Assembly: GCA_033439265.1 (NCBI GenBank)
Contig: JAVTVX010000002.1
Span: 17,511,674-17,575,673 of the forward strand
DNA from: Dillenia suffruticosa
Taxonomy: Eukaryota; Streptophyta; Magnoliopsida; Dilleniales; Dilleniaceae
Length of the DNA: 64,000 bases
Direction: 5' to 3'
The notes under the pieces are model-generated. The model was not told the DNA's origin. It saw nothing but the letters and a program-made list of their open reading frames with translations, and searched no databases. Each line of letters opens with the position of its first letter. Position 1 is the first letter of the stretch. Position numbers and translations under genes: made by a program. This document shows, one piece after another, positions 47,988 to 59,100 of this stretch.

Positions 47988-49226
47988 TCAAGTTCGATCA
48001 GTCCGGTTCCTAATATTACTGCTATGCTGATGTTGTGCTCTGCTTGTGCTTGTGTTGTCTTTCTTTTGAGGAGAAGAGAAGAGCTGACCAAACCCAAACA
48101 CAGAACCGGACTTTGAAGACCCTCTTAGTGAACAAACCGGAACATTGAGAACTGGAGTCACTCGGACATTTGCTGAATATGATCTCTCCATTCCTCGTTG
48201 CTTGAATCTGGGTCCGCCATTGAAGCTGCTCGGCGAGCTCGAGCTTCTCTCTAACCCCTGGAACACAATCTTACCTGAAGAGTTCATTCTTGGGCTGTCC
48301 ACTGTGCTTGCTGCCGTCTCTGGAGGAGGCGTTCTACGCATTGGACTCCTTCCCACTCTGATATTCCCGTTGCCGTTCTCCATTTGCTTTACGATTCGAA
48401 CTCCTGATCTGGAATTGGAATTGGAATTGGAATTGGTTGGGTTAAGGTTAGGGTTAGTGTTTGGCTTGGAGAGCGGAATCTGATTTTGATTTTGTTGTGG
48501 CTTTTCGGAGTCCATAGACAATCTAGGGAGATCTTCGTGTTCGTGTCCGGAGGAAGAAGAGGAAAGAGAGAGACGAGAGGAGATTGAGACGGTTTCGCAG
48601 TCCAGGTCCTTGAGTAATGGCAGACTCAGAGATGCGTCCGACGACGAAGAAGACGACGATTTGGAACTCCTATGCAAAAAATGCTTCAAAGATTTACCAT
48701 TGTAAGAAGAAGATGAGGCAATTTGCTTGTGGTTGTCAACCTTAGGGTTTTGCGTTTGATGGAACTTCTTCAACCCTAAAAGCTCCTTCCACCTACTAGA
48801 ACACCTAGGAGCCTTGGGGGAGAACAGATAAGGATCAGTAGTCGAAATCTCACTTCTCCGGCGAGAAAGCTCCGGCTCCGGCGACTTCACAACAGGAACG
48901 GAAACCTCGGAGACTTGAGGAAGGATACCAAGTTGAAGAGGAACGAGTTTGCCATGGGAGAAAAGCTGATCAGCAGGAAGCATAGTGACAGGATCGTCGA
49001 GCCTGAACTCGAAATCCCCCCCGGAAAGTTCCAGATCTGAAAGAATATCTGGTTGATCTGCAACTGTAGTAGAGGAAAGAGGGTGAGATGGAGGAGGAGG
49101 AGGCGGCGGCTTGGTGGAGGAGGTAGAAGAATCATCGTCGCGACTGAAAGAGATGCGAGGACCCAGCCAGCCATAAGGAGAAGGAGACATGGAAATGGAG
49201 TTGTTGACACAAGCTGAAGCCATCAT
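47988..49226 (-). CDS. Serine-rich DUF1645-like protein (412 aa)
   Basis: A single-exon frame beginning MMASACVNNSISMSPSPYGW. A conserved N-terminal block reads DFEFRLDDPVTMLPADQLFSHG followed by KLVPLQL (about residues 70-98), as in plant DUF1645 proteins (FEF...ADELF..G.I.PL). A central basic SSRWKELLGLKKF motif follows, then long Ser and Asn/Pro runs (about residues 185-285). Near the C-terminus is VRVTPVLNVPVCSLRGSSKSG with VFGFGQLFSS. No membrane segment or enzyme motif is present; it is mostly disordered. Function is not established for the family, though some members have been linked to stress responses. The leader carries an (ACT)13 repeat just before the ATG and a (GA)16 repeat further up. 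Confidence 0.8.
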   Translation of the reverse strand: MMASACVNNSISMSPSPYGWLGPRISFSRDDDSSTSSTKPPPPPPPSHPLSSTTVADQPDILSDLELSGGDFEFRLDDPVTMLPADQLFSHGKLVPLQLGILPQVSEVSVPVVKSPEPELSRRRSEISTTDPYLFSPKAPRCSSRWKELLGLKKFHQTQNPKVDNHKQIASSSSYNGKSLKHFLHRSSKSSSSSSSDASLSLPLLKDLDCETVSISSRLSLSSSSSGHEHEDLPRLSMDSEKPQQNQNQIPLSKPNTNPNLNPTNSNSNSNSRSGVRIVKQMENGNGNIRVGRSPMRRTPPPETAASTVDSPRMNSSGKIVFQGLERSSSSPSSFNGGPRFKQRGMERSYSANVRVTPVLNVPVCSLRGSSKSGSVFGFGQLFSSPQKKDNTSTSRAQHQHSSNIRNRTDRT

Positions 49227-49234
49227 GTATCATG

Positions 49235-49235
<1 letters not shown>

Positions 49236-49274
<39 letters not shown>

Positions 49275-49312
49275 GGCTGATCAAAACCTCTCCCTTATCC
49301 AGTGTGATCAAC

Positions 49313-49346
<34 letters not shown>
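49236..49346. repeat. (ACT)13 and (GA)16 in the 5' leader
   Basis: (ACT)13 at 49236-49274 ends ten bases upstream of the minus-strand ATG, and (GA)16 occupies 49315-49346. On the transcript they read as (AGT)n and (CT)n. GA/CT repeats are common in plant 5' UTRs and can act as GAGA-type elements. Confidence 0.9.
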
Positions 49347-49350
<4 letters not shown>

Positions 49351-49556
49351 GTTAAGACGATGTTATGATACAATAATGGCGATACTGTTATCAGCGACTC
49401 TGCACCAGATTCTTAGAGAGAGAAAGGAAGGAGAGAGTGAGTGTATTCCCGCTTCAATCGGCTAGGGTTTGCGAGAAGGAAGGGGAGGGAGAGAGAGGGT
49501 AGTAGTACCAGTAATACCAAGGAGTAGCTATGGAGGGGAGGGAGGAGAGGGTGCAT

Positions 49557-49568
49557 TTTATATATATG
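49557..49568 (-). promoter_or_regulatory. TATA box of the DUF1645-like gene
   Basis: On the minus strand the sequence reads CATATATATAAAAT, a strong TATA match about 330 bases upstream of the ATG. It sits just beyond a GA/CT-rich leader, the arrangement expected for a plant core promoter. Inferred from sequence and position. Confidence 0.5.
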
Positions 49569-52560
49569 AGGTGGAGATATTTGGTTTCCAACAAGTGATG
49601 TCTTGACAGGTGCATTTCGCAAACCTGGACCTGAACCTTGATTACGGTACCGTACGGTTCTGGTCCTGGCTACCGGGGCGGTCAAACCTGGGATGGACCC
49701 TAGTCATTGGTATTGACCCGGCTCGAACATGAATCGGCTCTCAATCTGAACTGAACCGATAGAGAGCCGAAGTTCAAACCGGAAATTGATCGAGAGGTTC
49801 AGTGTTGGATTGAGGGTAGGGCAAATTAGAGAGAGTATTTTATTGTTGAAATAGCACCAAAAGAGAACATTTGGAGATCAATGAAATGAAATGAAATGGT
49901 GATAGAAGTGAGATTTGGTGAAAATTTTTATAAAGAAAAGAAATAACAAACAAGCTTAAGCTCAACCATTAAAATTTAAAACCGTTTTGAACTATTTACC
50001 TAAATTGTAAATTGTATGAACAATTTGGGCAAAGGGGCAAGGTTTTATATTTTAGGGATTACAATTATCTTTTGAGTTTTGATGTCTAAATTTGGTCTCA
50101 TTTTTGCCAACTGCGTGGGATAACACTCGCTTCGGTTGAATATCTTGATCCCTTCCCTTGCTATAATTCATTATCCGAAAATTAAGTTTAGTTATATGAT
50201 TTTGTATCGTATCGAATATTTTTAAAATTTATCAAATTTTATCGATTAATGGGCTTTATTTTAAATGAGAAATTCAATGAGTTGAATAATTTACGAGATA
50301 ATAGTAAATTTCATTTCTTCTTGACCACCCTTGGTTACAATTAGTTTTTCACTTAATTTACTTGGTAAAATTACATAAAGTGGCAATATAGACATGTATA
50401 TGGGTGAAAAACAAAACAATAATTATTATTTGTCCCGACTTTTGTAAATAGTACATTGGTAATCACTTGTATACCCATCCCATCATTTTTTACGCGTTCC
50501 CATTCCAACCCATTGGTTTAAAAGTATGGCCACCACCAACTCTTCATCTAGCCCTCACTTCACCTTCAAATCTTCACCCTCTGTGTGATAAACATTTTCG
50601 CTACCACTTCTTTTGCACCGGAGATTACTTATATAAATAAGATGCAAATTCCATCATTCAAGTTGCACCACTCTTGGTTTCCACTTTCAAGAGTTAAAAA
50701 GAAAGAAGGGGGAGGCCAGGCCTTGTCTTTCTAGAGAGTAAAGAGAGTTAAGAGAGAGAGAGAGAGAGAGAGAGATAGAGGTTACATAATGCCCAAGTGA
50801 AGAGAGAAAAAGGAATGATTTCATCTTCCTCCTAAGCCTAGTTTAAGAATTTCCCTTTCCGAAATTCTGCAAAGTTATATATATATATATCCCATTTTGA
50901 ATTATTTTGAAAAACCATCTTTCCAAAAATATTTTTCACAGAAATTTTAAATACTTCAAAAAACTTCATTTCATTCTTAGAACTGTTGTTTTTGTAAACG
51001 ATTTCAAAATTTTCTGTGTCAGGACAGGAGCAAAAGTGTAATTTATAAGAAATTAAGGGAAAACTCTAATTTCGAAATATAGTCTTTTGTTTGAGAAATA
51101 TCACGAGTGACTTTATATATTCTGAATATCTATATCCAAACTAGATAAAAAGTTCAAATCCACTTAGAAATTAGAAATTATCTTATTTTTTAAAAGGAGG
51201 CAAATCTCTTGTAAGTATTAAGTGGTAAATATTGAATAGTACTACTATATTTGTCTTTGCAAATATTTTACGGATTATTTAATATTTTTATGTATTTGAC
51301 AAAACAACATCTATGAGGATTGGTTTATTGGAATTATTTTTAGAAATCCTGATTGCTCTCCTCACTCCTGATTGACAACTAATAATATTATGACTCCCAA
51401 TAAAAAAGGTACGTGGATTACCTTTTGTTGATCGTCCTAATCAATTGTATTATTCAAAACTAGTTTTCCAAAGAAATCATTTTCAAGTCTGTCAAAATCA
51501 CTCCACTTGTTTCATGCTTATATATGCAAACTCATTGATCCATCTTCTTTTGGAAAGAATAATTAGGTTGTTCAAGAAAAGTCTCAAGGCCTTTCAATTG
51601 TTCAATAATAGTTTTCCAAAGAAAAAGTCTAAGGCCTTTGACATGTTCAAGAAATTCAAGTCTTTGGTAGTGAATAAAGGTGGCTATTTTGTAAAAGCCA
51701 TGAGAATTGATTGAGGAAGAGAGTTTACTTTGAATTAGTTTTAATGAATTTTGTGAATTTCGGTACCAAAAAAAAAAAAAAAATTGAATTTCATGATATT
51801 AGAAGATATTAGAAGACCTTGACTATTCCAAGATCACCCCCACCAAATATATCTATACCTACCAAGGAAGAAAATATTAGCTTTTGGCTTTAAGAGGACT
51901 GATTTTCTCTATGAGAACAAATTTTTTTTTTTTTTTTCCTTTACGGCTGTCCTTAATTCATTTTAATTTTTCCAGTGCTGCAACCTTTCTTCTATCACAA
52001 AAGGAAAAAACCCTATCATGTTGCCCTTCCTCTTGTAAACTTGAGAGCAAAGAAAAGATCAATACCAAGATATGGGCTTCAATTCAATCAGTGGGACGAC
52101 TATCTTGAAATCCTTGCTCCTACGTGTTATAGGAACAAGATTCAAATCTTGCCTCCCTGCCTTGTGAAGAAAAAAAGAAGCCTATATGATGAATATCGAC
52201 GGCAAAATAAAGCAAAACATTGAAGATTTATTACTTTGTTCAAACACAGAACGTACCGGTTCTGCCCTTGATTAGCTTCTTCAATATTATAATTACATAC
52301 ATTAATAAATTGTCAAGGCAGTGAATATGATAAGACTCATGGTTGAGAGAGGAGATATAGAACATCAATTCAAAATTGGAAAGCCTGATAGGGTTTGGTG
52401 CAGAGACAAACCCATGAAGGCAGGCAGAACAAAATGCATGTGCTTTCAATTTGGCAACGAAAAGGTTTTTAATCTCAATGAAAAACTTTGCTTCACCAAC
52501 TACAGATTCATTACCTTATCCAAAGGAGGCCCCACAGACTAACCTAAACAAGTAGTACAG
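49569..52560. other. Intergenic region with an orphan promoter-like patch
   Basis: About 3 kb. A TATATAAATA at 50630-50639 is followed about 110 bases later by a (GA)n run (50754-50775), a layout like the gene starts elsewhere in this window. No convincing coding frame follows; the open frame at 51445-51714 is Lys/Phe-rich and unrecognised. The word tagttttccaaagaaa occurs twice (near 51460 and 51610). Nothing else is supported. Confidence 0.4.
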
Positions 52561-53117
52561 TGACCCCTCAACTGTTCCAACACCCCCCCCCCAAAAAAAA
52601 AAGAACATAAAAACTCCCAAAGACAGCTCTCTTCATAAAACAATTCCAGCAGCAGATCTACAGCCAGCCACATTTCGGGCAAGTTTCTGTACATTTTTTA
52701 ATCCCACCCCTAACATTATACTTCTATCTGGAGTTCCACACCAGAGCATAAAAATAGGCTCCCGAGCTAAAATCAGTCAGTCATAAAAATATAAGACAAA
52801 ATTCCAGCAAAAACTTGGAATTCAGACAAAGGAACTGCCCAGAGTTTCTAGAAACGCAGCATCAAAACCAAATGGGTGAAGGAAATGTGATGGTTTCACC
52901 CTTCCACCAACAATTGCCGTTCTTCACATTTGTTTCAGCTCCAACAACTGCTAGATTCATTCTGGATCAGCAAAACACTGCAATGCTAGGCAGGGATCAT
53001 AACTATCACCAATGGCACATTGCATCACTCAACAATTCCTCCCCTTCCCCCCCCCCCCCGGGGCCCAGAAAAGTTGACTTTATCCATGATTTTATATCAA
53101 ATCAACTCTTACAAAGT
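52561..53117 (-). other. Probable 3' UTR of PAT1
   Basis: Lies directly downstream of the PAT1 stop on the minus strand. It includes G/C homopolymers near 52585 and 53048-53062. The plus-strand open frame at 52815-53192 overlaps the gene end and is not coding-like. Confidence 0.45.
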
Positions 53118-56100
53118 TTATGCAGTTCCGCTTCCCCCACCCTGATTATTAAAGCCACCAACAGGCATAGACCGTCGTGCAAATTCCAATAATAGCTTTC
53201 TCTGATTTTCATTTGTATGAGGAAGACTAGCACGTAGGAGCTCAACTGGCATTTCTTGGCTAATAGCCTTTACCACATCAGAGCCCATAATGCCCACTTC
53301 CAGTGTGGCCTGTACAAGCGATGACTGCATAATACCATCGTATTTTTTAAAGCAGTACCTTGTGAGAAGGCTGAAGAATTCATCAAAGGAAGCCTGCCAA
53401 AGAGCTCTATTAGATATGCTGCAGCGGCCTGCAGCGTGAGGGTCAACCAAAAGGTCAGTAGCTCTCTCCAGGACAGATTTTAGAATTATGGTGGCCCCAT
53501 CACCGGCAGGGCTTCCTAGTGGACGGAGTGGAGGCTGCTCTGAGGAACAAACTACAGCTGCTAGGCAGGCACTTAGTGCTTTCAAGTCCATGGAACGGAA
53601 ACATGATGCCACAATATTGGCAAGGTTAGTTGTTGTTTCAGTAGCTGCCGCATCCACAGGTAAGCCACCAAACAAGAACCTTAAATGACGAAAAATTGCC
53701 ATGCAAACTATCCGAATAAGCTCACCACCAGGAAACAGAAGCAGCAGGAACCGAGATAGCAGTTTCCGCCCCTTAGGAAGGGAAACTAATCGTAAGAAAA
53801 CAAGGTCATCCTTTGGAGCCAAGCCAACTGTATTTCCACTCTTATCCAACGGATCTACTAGTTGGAGCAATGCGGCTAGCTCTTCCAACAAGGCCTGCCG
53901 CCTCTGCCTTAGGTGGACACCGCCATCTGGAAGCTGATTAAATTGTAGGTATCTATCAATGTCATCAACATCAAGGAGTAAACAAAGCCCATCTTCAATT
54001 GTAACTCTTGCAGCAAGCATGGGCTCCTGCTCCAGAGGCTTCTCAGAAGCCTTCTGATCTGTGCTTCCAGCACCAGAAGAATTCGGTGGGTCAACTTCAA
54101 GAAGAGGGCGAGGCCTCCGGATAGAAGAGAAAGGAATCCTCCCAAGTGCATCAACCTGAAGAAAAGGATGTGGCTCATTATTAGCACGAGCTTGAGATGG
54201 TTGCTCCCTCACGTGAGTTGGGCAGAAATGATGCTTCAGCCCTGCACCAGCAGTTTTTTTGGCAAGACAAGCCTGATGGTAGTAATCATCCACATATGGG
54301 TCATTACTATGTGTTGCTGCAAGTTGCATTCTTACAATACTGTCAATTTCATCAGCACCCATATACTTTGATCTGAAATGAGGCCACCCACTGTCACTCT
54401 TCTGGCTGCTTGTCTCAGAGCCAAGATGAGAAAAACGCAGGTTTTGTCTACCCTTTTGCATCAACTTTGGTCTCTGATCTCTTGAATCAGTGGGCCCAAG
54501 CATTGGGTCATACTTGCCCATCATGGGCAGTCCAGGTGGAAGGTGATTCAACAGTTGGGACTGTAGTCCTGCTGCTAGATGGCCAAATGATGGCTGATTT
54601 AGATGATGCATCTGCATCCTATGTTGTTGAGATTGCTGTTGGGCGATTAGTTGTGAGGGAGCCAAACCGTTCTGATGAGAAAGTTGTTGATGCATTATGT
54701 TATTCAACAGGTTGGAATGATCACCACCATATAAGCCTGTCTGGCTGGCCCATTGATTTGGAGGTCTATTATTAGCAGAAAGACCAGGACCCACAAACTG
54801 TGGTGCAGTTCCACTAAAATGAGATCCATGAGGTGGACCTGGCAATTGATGCTGCGGGCTAGAGAAGGAAGGAAAAGGTGCAGACAATGGCATCTGAGGT
54901 CCATTTGCAATATACTGATTCAAGGAGTGTGAAGGATGGTTTGGTGAAGCCTGAGGAGATCTTTCACCAGGTGGAGGATATGATGTGAAAGGTGATTTTG
55001 GAACTAAAATTGGTTCACTTGATAAGTTTGGTTGCGGTTGAGGATATGAAGAAGTTCTATAAATAGGTTTCGAATCTGCTAAATAAGCAGGCAAAGAATG
55101 TAGTTGTGATGACCACCTTTCACTGTCCTGGTTGCTTTCTGTCTCAGACATATGCTGATCAATCCAGGAAAAATCTGGCTCTTGAACCCAATCTGTAGCA
55201 GAAGAACCTGTAATAATTTATTATTATTATTATTATTATTTGAAATAGAAGAAGAAATTTTATTAGATAGAAAAGAGAATACACAAAAAGGTCATGAAAT
55301 GAGAAACCCTCACGGCCTAGAGAACAAAACGTTTAAAAAAAAAAACTGTAATTATTTTCAAATTAAAGGAAAGTTCAACCAACAAAAACTGAAACACTGT
55401 AGTTCCAAAGCAATAGGTGGAGTGCTAACAGGGAGATAAGGAGAACCATAAACCAGGGAGGTTAAACACTGAAAAGGAACTTATAAAACTGGCCAAGAAC
55501 ATAATCTTCCCTTTTCTTCACCAGCACTCACAGTTCATTAAGTTAAGCAGATACTAACAACTTAGAGGCCAAATCAATTTTTGGATGGGGCAAAAAAGCA
55601 AAAGATGACTACCCAACATTTAATATAGATGAGCAAATAGTGAGGATGTGAAACAACTGGATTTCGAAATATGCACTGCCCAATATAGGGGGAAAAAGGT
55701 TCAGCACCAAGGACATGAAGCAATTGAATTGAGTATAAACTTAAATTGGTAAACATACACATGAAGCAGAAATATTTGCAGAAAAAGATTTTGCTTTTGG
55801 ACAAGTGGAACTCCAATCTCAGATACATGTCAGACTAATTACTAGGTGGAACTGGCAAAGGAATAAAAGGCCCAGGATCAACTGCATCACCATATCTGTT
55901 GGCAAACCTGCATTTCTTATTATGTTTCTAGTATCATCCACTTGTCTTTTGTTCTTTTGAGATTTTCTGAAATTTTTGGAGGGGGCAGGCTCCTTGGGGC
56001 TCTTGATTCAGGTTTCAACCTATTACACTTTATGCCAAATTCTTTGGAGGGGTTGGGCATGTACCACTTTGATAGCCCCAACTAAAGCCAGACACTGAAG

Positions 56101-59100
56101 TATCAGGTCTGATCTCAAATCCTGCATTTCAGTCAGGATGACCTCAATCCAGGTCCCAGCATAATCCTAAGGTGGGAAGAAATGGGAATCCTATCAACTG
56201 CGATGATTAGAAGCATGCATTGTATTCATAATATAATAAAAATATCCTCATGCATCCAACATGAATTAGAAATACATAATAAAGCCCATGACCTGACTCT
56301 AAAACACCAACTCAAAAGAAAAAAGATATCTAAAGAAGGAACGAATAACAATGCCTGGTGAAGGCAATGCCAACACTTCCAAGAAATCTAGCAGCTTGCA
56401 TGCCAAGGGCACTTGCAAAACTAGAACGCAACACACAGTACTATCCCTTCCGTTATTGAATTCATTTAAGGCCTGTAGTGTCCTTTGCTTTCATGTACAA
56501 CCTAATGAGCAATTGTGAGATTTACCTGGTCATTTAGTCATTAGGACTTCATATATTTCGTCCAAAGAATGCCATGCTGATTTGTTGCAGCTCACAACAC
56601 TCTTGGTGTAACTAAAGACTTCTAAAAATTTTTCAATAGGTTCTTCTGCTTCTTTGAAGCACAATAAATTGTAAGTCTTTCATGATTCCCAGCCTTTTTC
56701 CATTTACCTTCGGGTAAATTCCCATTTACACCTGACAGAAAACCTCCATCCTACTTTCAAGTCATAAATGCAAGTGCAAACTCCATTAAACCACTCAATA
56801 ACGTTTTGAATTAATGCTTGTCATCCATGCCAGGTATATACGCATATCAGAAATAACTGAAAATGCATCCAACATTATGTTAGTAACTCTTATTATTAGA
56901 GCTAAGGTTTAAGTGCGTATTGGTCCTTGAAATTTGCCTTAAAATGCAATTTGTACCTCATAGTTCTCTTTTTAGTTCAAATTGCACCGTCAACTTTTCA
57001 TTCTGTGTCAATGTTCCTCCCCCGTTATGTTTTCCACAAGTGGATGATGACGTGGCTATTACTTGCACACATGGATCGCCATGTTGACCATTTAAGTTGG
57101 GCTTCATTCTTGTTGGTTTCTTTATCCATTCGATTAAAAAAGCCTTACACTGACATGTCATATTGCAACTCAAAAGAAAAGTGGAGAAATGGTTAGCCTA
57201 GGGCAAACAGCCCAGTTCCTTCTTCATCACTGATGTCTGTTTGTATTCAAACATGCTATGAACTTACAGTTAAAACTAAATCCCCATCACTCGGTTCTTC
57301 AAACTCGATCGAGAAGATTGACCTCTAGCCAACAAGATTTTATGCCAATTGGAACATGACTAGCATCAATTAGTTCAGCGGGTTATTCCAAGCTCCAACT
57401 CTCCTCCCACTTTCCCAGAAAATTTCGAGAATTGAAGCATTCCTGTCAGATTATTCCCATTAGGTTAGAGAGATTTGAGATCAATGTCATAAAGACCCAA
57501 AAATCTCAATCTCTTCAATTCTGTCATAGACCCTGGAGTCTCTCCTGTTGAATCCATGTTTGAAAGATCTAAATTTATCAAATTCTGTAGGCTTTCCCAC
57601 TCAATGTTTGTGAAGTCTCCTCCTTTTATTGAAGGTTTGCATCTCTCATTTGCAGCCATCCCATAGTCATCAAGTTACATTTCATTTTTGCTTCTCCTTT
57701 CCCATTTAAATCAGAGGAATCCTCACCTTGCGACATCATCTCGGAATGCAATTATAAATGGTCCACTTGGCAAGTCATCGGTGCAGATAACCACAACACC
57801 ATCAATTATTGATGGAAAAGTAATGAAAGGGTCACATTGGCACGAAATTGCAAAAATAGGAGGCAAATTAACAGAAATGAGTGACACACTGTGCAAATTG
57901 CATTTTTAAGTAAAGTTCAGCAGGAATATGTGCACTCAACCCATATCTATGAAGCATGAGATAAGACACAACAACCATGACATGAAGAAATTCAAAAGCA
58001 CTTGGCACCAATTGATATGTTAATCATTACCTACTAGCAAAATTTAAATGCCAAATGTTTAGGTGCTTAGCCTTACATGTATAAAAAGGGAGGATCTGCA
58101 CACACGTGCTGGTTTTCAAATCAAAGCCCATTTTTCAACCATAGATTGGCTCTAAATCCTACCGTTGTAAAAATATCAAATTACTTTTAGCAAATCTTCA
58201 TATTCCATTCATTGCATACTTCATTGAATTTTGTTTTCCATTTCTGGGTGCACTAATCATTGAAGCATTAAATATAGAAAGTAACCATTGATTAAATTCA
58301 TAAACCATTCAAACCATCATCACTAAGTAAATTACATAAACTATTTCCAATAATTCATGTTTTATTGGAAATTGCTTCTATTAGTTTTTGGTAGTTACAA
58401 TTTTCTTTGCAACCTACTAAAAGCAAAAAAGTAGAAGCCCTTTAGAAAACAAGATGAAGGTTGTTTCTGTAATTGTTTTCTCTTAATAAATTAAAGCAAC
58501 AATGATAAGTAAAGCTAGTAGTGAGAGAGAGAGAGAGAGAGAGAATTTTATTCTCAGAAGATAGATTAAATATGGAGGAAGAGAAGGAGCACCAATCTGA
58601 GAATTAAAGAAAAATTATGGGATACATAATAAAAGAGCAGTCAACATACCAAGCTTACTTTTCTTTTTCATAATCATTAGATTCAAAGAATATTTAAATA
58701 TACAGTATAGGTGGATCCGGGCCCCCCGACGCACCATGTTTACACTAGTGCAAGTCAATGTTGACTTAGACCACTCTGTTGCCAAAAATCTGATTGTTCT
58801 TATCAGATTACCTAAATTTTCTTCCTTTGGTGCCTTTTAAGGCAGGTAATGGTTCTTTTATCCTATCTTGGGGAGATCCATAGATTGAGGACTCATCCTT
58901 GTTCATTTCTTTCCCCCGCCATTATGGATAATCAAGACTTTACTCCTATCAAAGATTTCTATACTTATGAAAGATATTCGATCTCTTGGGATTTTAATTT
59001 CTTGAGGAATCTCATTAGACAAGTTGTTCAGTTTTCTTCTATAATTTCTGCAAGTGGACCATCTCCTTGTATTCCTAGGATAGGTGTCCTGATTCTTCAG

